A stretch of DNA of 64,000 nucleotides, from NCBI RefSeq assembly GCF_002573715.1, contig NZ_PDHM01000010.1, positions 1-64,000 on the forward strand, given 5' to 3'. The notes beneath the pieces are model-generated. The model made no database searches, was not told the origin of the DNA, and saw nothing but the letters and a program-made list of their open reading frames with translations. Positions within the stretch are counted from its first letter, which is position 1. Each line of letters starts with the position of its first letter. Source of the DNA: Paenibacillus sp. EZ-K15 (lineage in GTDB: Bacteria; Bacillota; Bacilli; Paenibacillales; Paenibacillaceae). Shown piece after piece: positions 25,902-35,513 of the stretch. Made by a program: the position numbers and the translations under genes.

Positions 25902-26698
25902 CCACAAGATCCTGGCTATCTCTGTACGCGCTGTTGATCCGCACCAGCATCAAAAGCCGCATGCAGTACAAATTCAATTTTATCCTGGCTTCGTTTCTCG
26001 CCGCCTTGATTCAAATTTCCGAATTCCTTATGGTCGCTATCGTGCTCTACAAGTTTGGGGCCATCCAGGGGTGGTCCATGCATGAAATCGGGTATTTGTT
26101 TGCCATTATGACCTTATCGAAGACGCTCTATCGGACGTTCGCGGATGAAGTGCACCATCTTGAACACTACCTGATCAACGGGGAGCTTGATCAGCTGCTG
26201 ACCCGTCCCATGCCGGTGCTGCTGGCGCTCATGCCGCAGAAGTTCCGGATTATGCTGGGCGAAGTGCTGCAGGGCGGTTTTCTGCTCTGGTGGTCGCTGC
26301 ATGGCATGATGGCGGCAGGGCAAGTCGGATGGAGCGCGGTGCCGCAATCGCTTTATATTATCGTCACGGGGGCCGTCATCCTGTTCTCAATCGGACTCTC
26401 TACCGCAACGTTCGGTTTTTGGACGACCCGGATCACCGAGCTTCAAAATATTACGGAGGACGCGGCCCGGACAGCAGCCCAGTATCCGCTCACGCTGTAT
26501 CCCAAATGGATGTCGTCGATCCTGCTGATCGTGGTTCCGGTCGGTTTAGTTAATTACATCCCGTCATTATACATACTGCGGGGCGAGCTCGGAGTTTGGG
26601 TGCTGCCCGCATTGGCTGGAGCGGCTCTGGTATGTCTCTACTTAAGTCTGAAATTCTGGCAGTTTGGTTTGACCAAATATCAAAGTACAGGGAGCTAA
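25898..26698 (+). CDS. ABC-2 family transporter permease (COG3694-like)
   Basis: A 266-residue second permease with six membrane segments. SLKSRMQYK-type (here IKSRMQYKFNF) and ITELQNITEDAARTAAQYP motifs are typical of the DUF990/COG3694 group. The start overlaps the upstream stop (ATGA), and GGAGG lies directly before it, so it is translationally coupled. It presumably forms a heterodimer with the preceding permease. Confidence 0.85.
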   Translation: MTTRSWLSLYALLIRTSIKSRMQYKFNFILASFLAALIQISEFLMVAIVLYKFGAIQGWSMHEIGYLFAIMTLSKTLYRTFADEVHHLEHYLINGELDQLLTRPMPVLLALMPQKFRIMLGEVLQGGFLLWWSLHGMMAAGQVGWSAVPQSLYIIVTGAVILFSIGLSTATFGFWTTRITELQNITEDAARTAAQYPLTLYPKWMSSILLIVVPVGLVNYIPSLYILRGELGVWVLPALAGAALVCLYLSLKFWQFGLTKYQSTGS

Positions 26699-26714
26699 AA
26701 GGAGGAACGCGTCA

Positions 26715-27701
26715 ATGATTGAAGTCCACAACATACGCAAGGAATTCAAAACGCCGGTTGTGAAGGAGGGGCGCTTCTCCGGTGTGCGAACCCTGTTTAC
26801 GAGAGAATACCGGACGAAGGAAGCCGTGAAGGGAATCAGCTTTCAAGTGGAGCAGGGGGAATTCGTCGGTTACATCGGACCAAATGGGGCCGGGAAATCC
26901 ACAACCATCAAAATGCTGACCGGCATTCTCCACCCGACCTCGGGTCATGTATCCATCGGAGGCATGAATCCGCACAAGGAACGGCGCAGCGTCGTGAACA
27001 ATCTGGGCGTCGTATTCGGTCAACGGAGCCAGCTGTGGTGGGATTTGCCGGTGAAGGATTCCTACGATATTTTGGCTAAAATGTACAGCGTGGATCAGAC
27101 GGACAAGGAGCGCAGGCTCGGTGAGTTTGCTGAACTGCTGGATTTACAGGCGTTCTGGGAAACGCCTGTGCGCAAGCTGTCGCTCGGGCAGCGCATGCGC
27201 GCCGACCTCGCCGCCGCGATGCTGCATGATCCGGACGTGCTGTTCCTGGATGAGCCGACGATCGGCCTGGACGTGAACGCCAAGCGGAACATCCGCCATT
27301 TTCTTAAGCTGATCAACGAGCAATTCGGCAAGACCATACTGCTCACGACGCATGACATGGATGATATCGAACAGCTGTGCAATCGGGTGATGGTCATTAA
27401 CAACGGCGAGCTGTCTTATGATGGAACGGTACAGTCTTTACGCGACACCATCGGGCTGCCTACCGTGATCACCGTCACTTTCCGCGGTCCTTTTGTCATT
27501 CCCGATCAATCTTTACGCGAAGGCGATCTTTCCGTCCCGATTCGGGTGACAAGCACGCTGGATAACACCGTCACCATTGAGGTGAACCGCCGCGAGATGA
27601 ACACGCTTGATATTTTTAAAGAGCTGGGCCGCTGGGGCGAACTGGATGATATCGATATGGAAGATCCCGATTTCGAAGATGTGATTCATAAGGTGTACTG
27701 A
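26715..27701 (+). CDS. ABC-2 transporter ATP-binding protein (COG4586-like)
   Basis: A 328-residue ATPase, longer than a minimal NBD. An N-terminal insertion (about residues 8-35, with RTLFTREYRTKEAVKGI) precedes Walker A GPNGAGKST; the signature is LSLGQRMRADL, Walker B LFLDEPTIGLD and the H-loop TTHDMDD. About 100 C-terminal residues form an accessory domain. This architecture is specific for the COG4586 subunit of three-gene ABC-2 systems. AAAGGAGGAACGC precedes the start; it is the last gene of the trio. Confidence 0.9.
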   Translation: MIEVHNIRKEFKTPVVKEGRFSGVRTLFTREYRTKEAVKGISFQVEQGEFVGYIGPNGAGKSTTIKMLTGILHPTSGHVSIGGMNPHKERRSVVNNLGVVFGQRSQLWWDLPVKDSYDILAKMYSVDQTDKERRLGEFAELLDLQAFWETPVRKLSLGQRMRADLAAAMLHDPDVLFLDEPTIGLDVNAKRNIRHFLKLINEQFGKTILLTTHDMDDIEQLCNRVMVINNGELSYDGTVQSLRDTIGLPTVITVTFRGPFVIPDQSLREGDLSVPIRVTSTLDNTVTIEVNRREMNTLDIFKELGRWGELDDIDMEDPDFEDVIHKVY

Positions 27702-27801
27702 ACAAAGTCGCGCAGGCTCCACCGCATATTTAAACTAAACTTAAACTTCAAGTTATCTGAATGCTCTTTTCGTTAAGTATGATGAGCTTGAGGTGTTTGA
27801 T

Positions 27802-28302
27802 ATGAATAATTCAAGAATGAAAAAAGCTGGCTATACGGCTTGCATTGCCGCTGTTCTGTATGCCCTCCCCCATTATTGGTGGGGACTTGGCATCGGGTTT
27901 GCATTCCCGGGGGATTTCCAGGAAGCGCCTGATGAATTTTGGACGCACGTGATCGGTTACTGGGGAATGGGTACCCTGGCCTTATTGGCAGCCGTATTCG
28001 CGTTTGCTTTTGCCAGACCGTGGGGGTTACGCTTACCGAAATGGTTGCTAATTATACCAGCTGCTATTGGTTCTGTTTTGTTGTCATTTTGGGGATTTAC
28101 TTACTTCGTCCTGCAGTATTTGTTAGCGGTCGGCCGCGTTCAGTCGGCCCCAATGTATGCCACTCAAGATGCAAGCCCCATGGCGGTGTGGGGATACTTC
28201 TGGTACGCACTCTTTCTGATCTGGGGAATTTCATTGGGTGCAGCAGCATACTATGCTGGAAAAGTCCGTAAGCAGAATAAAGCAAATCATTTCACTAAAT
28301 AA
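27802..28302 (+). CDS. DUF3995 family membrane protein
   Basis: A 166-residue protein with four hydrophobic segments. YALPHYWWGLGI near residue 20 and the WGxxL/PxxWGLRLPxW middle section fit the DUF3995 group of unknown function. ATG 27802 follows GAGGTG by six bases. It ends with a basic, hydrophilic tail in the cytoplasm. It has no operon partner. Confidence 0.7.
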   Translation: MNNSRMKKAGYTACIAAVLYALPHYWWGLGIGFAFPGDFQEAPDEFWTHVIGYWGMGTLALLAAVFAFAFARPWGLRLPKWLLIIPAAIGSVLLSFWGFTYFVLQYLLAVGRVQSAPMYATQDASPMAVWGYFWYALFLIWGISLGAAAYYAGKVRKQNKANHFTK

Positions 28303-28366
28303 CGCATGTATTCCTTTTGATTGGACATTTTTGGTAACCTCGTACAATATAATAGGATACACACCT

Positions 28367-28398
28367 AAAGAGGAGCCTGCAGGGTTCCTCTTTAATTT
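28367..28398 (+). terminator. Probable terminator after the DUF3995 gene
   Basis: AAAGAGGA (28367-28374) pairs with TCCTCTTT (28386-28393) around a loop containing CCTGCAGG. TTGGAC-N16-TACAAT (28321-28348) lies just upstream, so it could instead be an attenuator in a leader for the TPR gene; a second TATAAT (28423-28428) downstream is the simpler TPR promoter. Confidence 0.5.
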
Positions 28399-28507
28399 GG
28401 GTGCAAATGGACATAGAGGAAGTATAATATAGAGATGAGAGGAAGGAGTCCTCTGCTCTAATCATACGAGCCCAAGAATAACATCTACATATAAAGGATG
28501 AGCCACC

Positions 28508-30478
28508 ATGAAGTTGATGAAGCGGATCTGGTACCGTATCGGTAACCATTACAGGAAGAAGCGGGATTTTGAACAAGCCCTTAAATATATGCGAAAAGGC
28601 GAAAGTGCCATTACCGGTTTCAATGATAAGCTGCTCTATGCGGAACTGCTGCACAACAGCGGCCATTCGGAAGAGGCCGTAGCTTATTTGGGGCGCGTGA
28701 TCGATACGAGCGGAAGCCATCGCGCGTATGAGCGGCGCGCTCATATTTTGCGTGAGCTGAACCGGGAGCGCGAGGCCATTGAGGATCTAAATGAAGCGAT
28801 TCGATTGAATGCCGACAATTATATGAATTGGTATACCCGGGGGATTGCCCACAAGGATTTGAACCAGTATGACGAGGCGATCCGGGATCTGAAGGAAAGC
28901 ATCAAGAGAGAGGACGGCAGCACGGTTATTTCGACTTACTATGAGCTGGGCATGACCTTTTATGAGAGCGGCAATCCGGCGGAGGCGGCGCACTATTTTC
29001 ACCTAAGCATCGAGAAGCCGGAACGCGCCATCCCGATGTATTATTACATGCTGTCCGTATCCCTGGATCTGATGGATCATGTGCAGGAAGCTGTGGGTGT
29101 GCTGCAGGAGGGGATCCAGCTGGCTGATCGGTATGAGGCGGAAGAGGATGGCGGATACGCGCTGTTCGCAGATAGCACCAATTACAGCTATGGCGCATTT
29201 CAGACGTTTCAGCGGCAAGTGCGGGAGGCGTATTCCTTTCGGAAGCCCATGGCGGACCTGTACGTGCAGCTTGGGGACATGGGACAGGCCGAACACTATT
29301 TATCGGAGGCCATCGAGCGGTATCCGGATTCATACGAGCTTTACTTAAAGAGAGCGGAGGTCTTCAACCGGTCTGATAACAAAAATGCAGCCAAAGCGGA
29401 TTTGGAGTGGGCCATTGAAGCGGAGCCGGACGATTACCGTGCGTATTTCGACTTGGCTCGGATCTATCGCGAGGATGGTCTGGAAGAGCAAGCCTACGAG
29501 CTGATTTCGAAACTATATGCAAGACAGCCGGACTCCCCGCTGGCCTGTTATTGGATGGCCGATTGTTACTATCGGTTGGGTCGTCAGGAGGAGGCGCTCG
29601 CGATTAATGACAAGCTGCTTAAGCTTGAGAATGATGATGCCCCCAACTATGTGCAGCGCGCCGATATTTATATGGAGATAAATGATCTGCCATCCGCGGA
29701 GCAGGCTTTGAAGGAAGCAGCCGCTCTTCAGGATGGGACTGAAATCCGCAACAAGCTGAGTTATGTGCTCTATCTTCAAGGACGCAACGAGGAAGCGCTG
29801 CTTGAGCTGCAGGAAGCGGTTAAGCAGGAGGAGTCCTTCTCCGAGCATCCGACGTATCTGGCGGCCAGTGGTCATATATATAAGGAGATGGGCATGTGGG
29901 ACCTCGCCATCGACGCTTATTCCCAGGCGATTCAGGCGCATCCGTCGAATCCGAGATTTTACGAGTTTCGTGCCGTTTGCTTTGTGGAGACCGGACAGCT
30001 GGAACGGGGATTAGCGGACTGCGCTCAAGGGCTCAGCTTGAACCCGGGGCAAGGCAGCCTGTACAGCCTGCGAAGCGGCATCTACTACACGATGGCGGAT
30101 TACGCACAGGCGAAGGAAGATACGCTGCAAGTGCTGGAGCTTTCGCCGGGTCATCCGGGCGCTTATTTCAGACTGGGACAGATCTATTACAAGGATCAGG
30201 ATGAGGATGCGGCATTGGCTGCTTTTGACGAGGTATTGAAGCTGGTTCCCGAGCATGCCGACAGTTATCTGTACAAAGCACATATCTATTACGGCCAGTT
30301 CGAGCATGAGGATGCCGTACAGGCCATCGTGAACTGGAGCTTGCATCTTCAGAAGGAGATGTCGCCAGCGGATAAAATCCAAGCCATCGAAGGCTTGGAG
30401 GGATTTGAGGAGAGTTTGCTGAATAAGGCGGTAGAACGGTTAACCGGCATGTATGGGCATCAGCTTTATTTGTCCTGA
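28508..30478 (+). CDS. Large tetratricopeptide repeat protein
   Basis: A 656-residue soluble protein made almost wholly of tandem 34-residue helix-turn-helix repeats with the TPR pattern (A8, Y/F11, A20, P32), for example NYMNWYTRGIAHKDLNQYDE and AYFRLGQIYYKDQDEDAA. At least a dozen units can be traced, with an irregular stretch around residues 195-235. TPR arrays form superhelical scaffolds for protein-protein contacts. No signal peptide, membrane anchor or catalytic domain is present. AAAGGATGAG precedes ATG 28508. The partner is unknown; it stands alone between its own promoter and the methionine-type ABC operon. Confidence 0.88.
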   Translation: MKLMKRIWYRIGNHYRKKRDFEQALKYMRKGESAITGFNDKLLYAELLHNSGHSEEAVAYLGRVIDTSGSHRAYERRAHILRELNREREAIEDLNEAIRLNADNYMNWYTRGIAHKDLNQYDEAIRDLKESIKREDGSTVISTYYELGMTFYESGNPAEAAHYFHLSIEKPERAIPMYYYMLSVSLDLMDHVQEAVGVLQEGIQLADRYEAEEDGGYALFADSTNYSYGAFQTFQRQVREAYSFRKPMADLYVQLGDMGQAEHYLSEAIERYPDSYELYLKRAEVFNRSDNKNAAKADLEWAIEAEPDDYRAYFDLARIYREDGLEEQAYELISKLYARQPDSPLACYWMADCYYRLGRQEEALAINDKLLKLENDDAPNYVQRADIYMEINDLPSAEQALKEAAALQDGTEIRNKLSYVLYLQGRNEEALLELQEAVKQEESFSEHPTYLAASGHIYKEMGMWDLAIDAYSQAIQAHPSNPRFYEFRAVCFVETGQLERGLADCAQGLSLNPGQGSLYSLRSGIYYTMADYAQAKEDTLQVLELSPGHPGAYFRLGQIYYKDQDEDAALAAFDEVLKLVPEHADSYLYKAHIYYGQFEHEDAVQAIVNWSLHLQKEMSPADKIQAIEGLEGFEESLLNKAVERLTGMYGHQLYLS

Positions 30479-30618
30479 GAACTTGCACTTTCTGGCAGCG
30501 AATAAGTGGTGTCACATTTTGTCCAAAATTGTGGTATGATTCAATAGTTGTTGCAGCATAACATTGCTCGCAGGCTGTATAGCCAAGCGGGCTTTCTTCA
30601 TGTGCAAGGAGGGGGATT

Positions 30619-31371
30619 ATGATGATCTCACTGCAAGAGGTCAGTAAAAGCTTTGGCAGCGGCAGTGACCGTTATCAGGCGATAGACACTGTCTCTCTTC
30701 ATATTGAGGAGGGAAGCATACACGGAATCATCGGCACGAGCGGAGCCGGGAAATCGACGCTGCTGCGTATCATGAATGTACTGGAGCGACCGGATTCCGG
30801 CCGAGTTGTGGTGAATAGTCAGGAGCTGACTTCCCTTGGCGGCAGGGAGCTGCGGGAGGCAAGAAGATCAATTGGCATGATCTTTCAGCTATTCCAGCTG
30901 GTCAGCAACCGGACAGTATGGGGCAATGTGTCGATGCCGCTTGAACTGGCGAAGGTACCGAAGGCCCAGCGGGCGAAGCGTGTCCAGGAGGTCCTGCGTT
31001 TTGTCGGGCTTGAGGATAAAGCGAAGTCGTATCCGGCTCAGCTAAGCGGCGGGCAGAAGCAGCGGGTAGCGATTGCCAGAGCGTTAGCCAATTCGCCGAC
31101 CGTCTTGTTGTGCGATGAGCCGACCTCATCCCTGGATCCGCAGACAACTGCGGACATTCTGGAGGTGCTCCGGCATATCAACCGAACGCTGGGGGTAACC
31201 ATCGTGATCGTTTCCCACGAGATGGATGTGGTGAACGGCATTTGCGACCATGTGTCCGTAATGGAGAACGGGCGTCTGAGCAGAACGTACCGTAATCAGC
31301 TAAGCGATGGAGGGGCTTCTCGGGGTTCAGAATCTTCAACGGACGGTGCAGGGAAAGTGGGGGATTGTTAG
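30619..31371 (+). CDS. metN: Methionine-type ABC importer ATPase, short form (MetN-like)
   Basis: A 250-residue ATPase with Walker [11 protein letters not shown]-loop [16 protein letters not shown] (a MetN hallmark), signature LSGGQKQR and Walker [12 protein letters not shown]. Typical MetN is about 340 residues because of a C-terminal NIL/ACT-like domain that binds methionine for feedback inhibition; this protein stops shortly after the H-loop (VSHEMD) and lacks it. A permease and a lipoprotein of the MetI/MetQ type follow. Substrate could be methionine, a derivative or another small amino acid. Starts at ATG 30619 after AAGGAGGGGG. Confidence 0.82.
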   Translation: MMISLQEVSKSFGSGSDRYQAIDTVSLHIEEGSIHGIIGTSGAGKSTLLRIMNVLERPDSGRVVVNSQELTSLGGRELREARRSIGMIFQLFQLVSNRTVWGNVSMPLELAKVPKAQRAKRVQEVLRFVGLEDKAKSYPAQLSGGQKQRVAIARALANSPTVLLCDEPTSSLDPQTTADILEVLRHINRTLGVTIVIVSHEMDVVNGICDHVSVMENGRLSRTYRNQLSDGGASRGSESSTDGAGKVGDC

Positions 31372-31375
31372 TTCC

Positions 31376-32074
31376 ATGAATGACATCATTTCATATTTGA
31401 GTGATTATTTTGCCTATGTTCTGCAATATCAGAATGAAATATGGCGGGCGATTGGCGAGACGTTCATCATGGTGGGCATATCGATTGCTGCCGCTATAAT
31501 ACTGGGTCTTCCGGTCGGAACACTGCTATTTCTGTGCCGAAAAGGCCAGCAGTATGAGAATCGCCTGTTATTCTCCATTCTGAATGCCCTGGTTAACGTC
31601 ATACGGTCCTTCCCGTTCCTGCTTCTGGTTGTCATTATGATTCCGGTCACGAGGTGGATTGTCGGCACATCCCTCGGGACGCTGGCTGCTGCCGTACCTT
31701 TATCCGTCGTTGCGGTGGCTTACTATTCAAGACTGGTCGAGCAATCCTTGCTGGAGGTGCCGAAAGAAGTGATGGAGGCTGCCGCTTCCATGGGGGCATC
31801 CACACTTCAGATGATATACAAATTCCTGTATGTGGAGGCCCGATCGGGCCTTGTGCTCGGGCTGACAACATCCACGATCAGCTTTATCTCGTACTCCACG
31901 GTGATGGGAATCGTGGGCGGGGGCGGCGTCGGGGATTTCGCGATCCGCTACGGGTACCAGCGATTTGAGGGAGAGCTTATGTCATTTACGATCATCATTA
32001 TGATCATTCTGGTACAGTCGATCCAGTTCGGCGGGAACCTGGCATCCAGATTGCTGGATAAGAGAAAAGTTTAA
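31376..32074 (+). CDS. metI: Methionine-type ABC importer permease (MetI-like)
   Basis: A 232-residue permease with five membrane helices and the MetI signature around EVPKEVMEAAASMGAS, the EAA loop that contacts the ATPase. GIVGGGGVGDFAIRYGYQRF is the conserved C-terminal segment. ATG 31376 begins four bases after the ATPase stop, and translation is probably coupled since the local ribosome site is weak. Confidence 0.88.
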   Translation: MNDIISYLSDYFAYVLQYQNEIWRAIGETFIMVGISIAAAIILGLPVGTLLFLCRKGQQYENRLLFSILNALVNVIRSFPFLLLVVIMIPVTRWIVGTSLGTLAAAVPLSVVAVAYYSRLVEQSLLEVPKEVMEAAASMGASTLQMIYKFLYVEARSGLVLGLTTSTISFISYSTVMGIVGGGGVGDFAIRYGYQRFEGELMSFTIIIMIILVQSIQFGGNLASRLLDKRKV

Positions 32075-32128
32075 TTATGTTTTTGAACGCATGTACACAG
32101 ATTATATTTTACCTGGAGGTAACCTACG

Positions 32129-32965
32129 ATGAATAAGAAATTAATGCTGCTGATGCTGACCCTCTTGCTGGTACTGGCAGGCTGCGGACAGCAACCTGCT
32201 AAGGACAAAGCTTCGGAGAGCGCTGCACCCGATACCACGAAAGAAGTTACATTAAAAGTCGCAACGCTCATTCCGCCAATGACCGAGGTGCTTGACCTGG
32301 TGAAGCCGATGCTGAAGGAAGAAGGCATCAATCTGGATATCCAGATCCTGTCCGATAACGTGCAGCCGAACAATGCGCTGGCTCATAAAGAGGTAGATGC
32401 AAACTTCTTCCAGCATGTGCCGTACATGGAAGAATACAATGCGAACAACGGCTCGGAATTGGTTCCGGTCCAGCCGATCTACAATGCCCTGTTTGGGGCT
32501 TACTCCAAAAAATATAAGACCATCGAAGAGCTTCCGGACGGTGCGACGATAGCGATTGCTAACGACCCTTCCAACATCGGCCGATCGCTGGTGATGTTCG
32601 AGAAGAGCGGCCTGATTAAGCTGAAGGAAGGTGTCGGCATTAAAGCCACGCAGGCGGATATCGTGGAGAATCCGCACCAATACAAGTTCACCGAGGTGGA
32701 TCTGCTCATGCTGGCCCGTACGCTCGACGACGTCGATATGGTTGCCATGACACCAGCCTACGCGAAACCGCTGGGGCTTACCCCTAAGAAAGATGCTCTC
32801 GTAACCGAAGGCAACGACTCCGATTTCACCATTACGCTGGTGGCTCGTAAAGATAATGTGGATTCCGAGCCGATCCAGAAGCTTGCCAAGGCGATGACCA
32901 GCCCGGAAGTGAAGAAGTTCTTCGAGGATAACTATGCCGAGAGTGTGCTGCCGGCTTTTGAATAA
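32129..32965 (+). CDS. metQ: Methionine-type substrate-binding lipoprotein (NlpA/MetQ-like)
   Basis: A 278-residue lipoprotein: signal peptide with lipobox LAGC (lipidated C19) and an NLPA fold from about residue 45, including LAHKEVDANFFQHVPYMEEY and FGAYSKKYKTIEELPDGA, both typical of MetQ. GGAGGTAACC precedes ATG 32129. It captures the ligand outside the membrane and delivers it to MetNI. No SAM-I (S-box) or T-box leader could be recognised upstream of the operon. Confidence 0.88.
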   Translation: MNKKLMLLMLTLLLVLAGCGQQPAKDKASESAAPDTTKEVTLKVATLIPPMTEVLDLVKPMLKEEGINLDIQILSDNVQPNNALAHKEVDANFFQHVPYMEEYNANNGSELVPVQPIYNALFGAYSKKYKTIEELPDGATIAIANDPSNIGRSLVMFEKSGLIKLKEGVGIKATQADIVENPHQYKFTEVDLLMLARTLDDVDMVAMTPAYAKPLGLTPKKDALVTEGNDSDFTITLVARKDNVDSEPIQKLAKAMTSPEVKKFFEDNYAESVLPAFE

Positions 32966-32989
32966 AGCGCGAATTTTAGGGTTCGCATT

Positions 32990-33027
32990 AACCGTTTTCC
33001 GAGGTTTTGGGAAACGGTTATTTTTTT
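32990..33027 (+). terminator. Terminator of the metNIQ-like operon
   Basis: AACCGTTTTCC (32990-33000) pairs with GGAAACGGTT (33010-33019) with one bulge, then seven T residues. Confidence 0.85.
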
Positions 33028-33041
33028 GCTCGCGGCCAAAT

Positions 33042-33051
33042 ATGGTATACT
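33042..33051 (+). promoter_or_regulatory. Extended -10 promoter of pepT
   Basis: TGG followed by TATACT (33046-33051) is an extended -10 element. No good -35 is spaced correctly. It lies about 58 bases before the pepT start. Confidence 0.45.
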
Positions 33052-33108
33052 CTTGATGGATTTGAGAGGTGCATCTTACATACCCATACGTATTGGAGTT
33101 GAGAATTT

Positions 33109-34341
33109 ATGAAAAAAGAAGTAATCGACAGACTCATTACCTATGCACAAGTGGATACGCAGTCAGACGAGAACAGTAATACCTGCCCTTCGACACCGGG
33201 ACAGCTGACGCTGGGTCAGCTGCTGGTGGACGAGCTGAAGGAAATCGGCATGCAGGACGTAACGATGGATGAGAATGGTTATGTGATGGCTACACTTCCG
33301 GCAAACTCGGATAAACCAATCCCGACCATCGGCTTTTTGGCACATATCGATACGGCTACCGATTTTACGGGTGCCGGTGTCAAGCCGCAGATCGTCGAAC
33401 AATATGACGGACAAGACATCATTCTGAACAGAGCGCAGAATGTGGTGCTTTCCCCGCGGGATTTTCCGGAGCTGAATGGCTACAAGGGACATACACTCGT
33501 AACAACGGATGGCACCACCTTGCTTGGAGCTGACGATAAAGCGGGAATTGCCGAGATTATGACGGCGATGGCGTATTTGATACAACACCCGGAACTGAAG
33601 CATGGTAAAATCCGGGTTGCTTTTACCCCGGACGAGGAGATAGGGAGGGGACCGCACAAATTCGACGTGGAGGCTTTTGGGGCCAAGTACGCATATACGA
33701 TGGATGGCGGACCGCTCGGGGAGCTTCAATACGAAAGCTTTAATGCAGCTGCGGCGCTTGTAACCTGCAAAGGGAAGAATGTCCATCCCGGAACGGCCAA
33801 AGGTAAAATGGTCAACGCGGCGAAAATCGCCATGGAGCTGAACAGTTTGCTCCCTGCGGAAGAAGCGCCTGAGCATACGGAAGGGTATGAAGGCTTCTAT
33901 CATCTCTCCTCCATTGAGGGCGATGTGGAGCTGACCGAGCTCCGTTATATTATCCGCGATCATGATCGGGAGCTGTTCGAAGGAAGAAAGGCCAAGCTGG
34001 CCTCCATCGTAGAAGAGCTTCAAAACAAGTATGGAGCCGAGCGGATCATCCTTCAGATGAAAGATCAATATTACAATATGCGCGAAAAAATCGAGCCGGT
34101 CAAAGAAGTGGTCGACATCGCCCAGACAGCAATGGAGAAGCTGGGAATCAAGCCGATTATCGAACCGATTCGCGGTGGCACCGACGGCTCTCAACTGTCG
34201 TACATGGGCCTGCCAACACCGAATATTTTCACGGGTGGGGAGAACTACCACGGGCGGTATGAGTATGTATCCGCGGACAATATGGTATTGGCTGTTCAAA
34301 CGATTATTGAAATCGTGCAGCTTTATGAGGCTCAGGCTTAA
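33109..34341 (+). CDS. pepT: Peptidase T (tripeptide aminopeptidase)
   Basis: A 410-residue M20 family metallopeptidase of normal PepT length. It removes N-terminal residues from tripeptides in the cytoplasm. Zinc-ligand and catalytic motifs are visible: LAHIDT (His and catalytic Asp near 79-81), LLGADDKAG, the general-base pair DEEIG, MDGG, and near the C-terminus [11 protein letters not shown] and [13 protein letters not shown]. Followed by a strong terminator. It is confidently PepT rather than PepV or ArgE because of the [14 protein letters not shown] lid motif. Confidence 0.95.
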   Translation: MKKEVIDRLITYAQVDTQSDENSNTCPSTPGQLTLGQLLVDELKEIGMQDVTMDENGYVMATLPANSDKPIPTIGFLAHIDTATDFTGAGVKPQIVEQYDGQDIILNRAQNVVLSPRDFPELNGYKGHTLVTTDGTTLLGADDKAGIAEIMTAMAYLIQHPELKHGKIRVAFTPDEEIGRGPHKFDVEAFGAKYAYTMDGGPLGELQYESFNAAAALVTCKGKNVHPGTAKGKMVNAAKIAMELNSLLPAEEAPEHTEGYEGFYHLSSIEGDVELTELRYIIRDHDRELFEGRKAKLASIVEELQNKYGAERIILQMKDQYYNMREKIEPVKEVVDIAQTAMEKLGIKPIIEPIRGGTDGSQLSYMGLPTPNIFTGGENYHGRYEYVSADNMVLAVQTIIEIVQLYEAQA

Positions 34342-34360
34342 GTTAAAGCGTTTCAAAAAG

Positions 34361-34390
34361 AGCTGCCGGCAGGAGTGCCGGCGGCTTTTT
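34361..34390 (+). terminator. Terminator of pepT
   Basis: AGCTGCCGGCA (34361-34371) pairs over 11 bp with TGCCGGCGGCT (34376-34386) around GGAG, followed by TTTTT. Confidence 0.88.
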
Positions 34391-34437
34391 CGTCTCCTCT
34401 TGTTCGACCAAACACTACGTCCTTGCCCGTATATAAA

Positions 34438-35322
34438 TCATGCTTTATTAGAGCCTTTCTCCAGACTGCATTTAAACTCGCTTGGGGTCATGCCTGTCCA
34501 TTTGCGGAACTGCTTGGAGAAATAGAGCGCATCATTGAAACCGACAGAGGAGGCAATCTCATGAATGGAGAAGGACGATTTCATGAGCGACTTGGCTTTC
34601 TCGATACGTACCTTCATGAGATACTGCATGGGGGACAGGCCAGTATGCTGTTTGAACATTTTGGACAGATGTGCCCGGTGATAGCCAAGTGTCTTGGCCA
34701 TCTGATCAATGGATAGCTGTTGGTGATACTGGGTCGAGATCCATCTCTCGGTCTGCCTTACGCCCCGCTCGATATCAGGCACGTCATTGGAGTTCGACGG
34801 AAGGTGCTCGCGGTTTAACATCGCCAGCTTATGGAGCAGCAATCGGAGCCATCCGGAAGCCTGGAGATCCTCAAGCCAAGGGTGATCCGATTGGTTAAAG
34901 CCCAGACGGAGATGACGGTACATCTCGACCAGGGAGCTTAACTCAGCTTCATCCGTACAGTGGATAATCGGCTTAGCCGGCGTAACACCCATGTCGGCCA
35001 GCAGCATCTTGGTGCCTTTTTCTTGTAAAGCTACCCAGTTATAGTGCCAGGGATTCCGATCATCAGCTTCATAGCTGAAAAGAACACCGGGAAGGATCAC
35101 GAAGGTATCGCCTGCCTGGCAATGATGTACGATGCCGGCACATTCAAATATGCCTTGGCCTGTCAAGACGGTATGAATGAGGCAGTAATCATGAATGATC
35201 GGACCGATTTTGTGGCGCGGTACGGGAGTCCCCTCACCGCTGAATAGGATGTTCAGATCATGACCGCCCGGCGAAGGATTCATACCAATCGTGTACAGTG
35301 TATGGTCCGGCAAAATGGACAT
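34438..35322 (-). CDS. AraC family regulator, probable activator of the adjacent GH4 gene
   Basis: A 294-residue AraC/XylS regulator: an N-terminal cupin-like sugar-binding domain (about 15-150) and a C-terminal double helix-turn-helix (about 190-290, with DQMAKTLGYHRAHLSKMFK and IASSVGFNDALYFSKQFR). Domain layout fits RafR/MsmR-type activators of alpha-galactoside genes. It is divergent from the GH4 gene at 35514, with a 191-bp shared regulatory region. Ligand inferred from context. Confidence 0.88.
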   Translation of the reverse strand: MSILPDHTLYTIGMNPSPGGHDLNILFSGEGTPVPRHKIGPIIHDYCLIHTVLTGQGIFECAGIVHHCQAGDTFVILPGVLFSYEADDRNPWHYNWVALQEKGTKMLLADMGVTPAKPIIHCTDEAELSSLVEMYRHLRLGFNQSDHPWLEDLQASGWLRLLLHKLAMLNREHLPSNSNDVPDIERGVRQTERWISTQYHQQLSIDQMAKTLGYHRAHLSKMFKQHTGLSPMQYLMKVRIEKAKSLMKSSFSIHEIASSVGFNDALYFSKQFRKWTGMTPSEFKCSLEKGSNKA

Positions 35323-35470
35323 GCGTTAGTCCTCCTTAATCGTGTGCGATATCAATCGATGAAGTGGATGCTGTGTTAGGGTTAGCTTACCTAATGAAAC
35401 AACAAATGTCCATATCGCCCTTGTTTTGCTCCATATTCAAAAAAGACCGATTATCATATAGTTAGTCTTG

Positions 35471-35484
35471 TGAAAGCGTATTAA
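35471..35484 (+). promoter_or_regulatory. CcpA-box-like site before the first GH4 gene
   Basis: TGAAAGCGTATTAA matches TGWAANCGNTNWCA at 12 of 14 positions and lies between the probable -10 region and the GH4 ribosome site, a position where CcpA acts as a roadblock. Confidence 0.5.
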
Positions 35485-35513
35485 TTCATGGAGCTTAGGG
35501 AGGGAATTTATTG

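Noticed and set aside
30479..30618. SAM-I (S-box) riboswitch before the MetN-like gene
   Set aside because: The conserved S-box core and terminator helices could not be found; only an extended -10 (TGGTATGAT) is visible.
33163..34356. 397-codon minus-strand ORF opposite pepT
   Set aside because: It is the antisense shadow of a high-confidence peptidase gene; its translation has no recognisable domain and no ribosome site.
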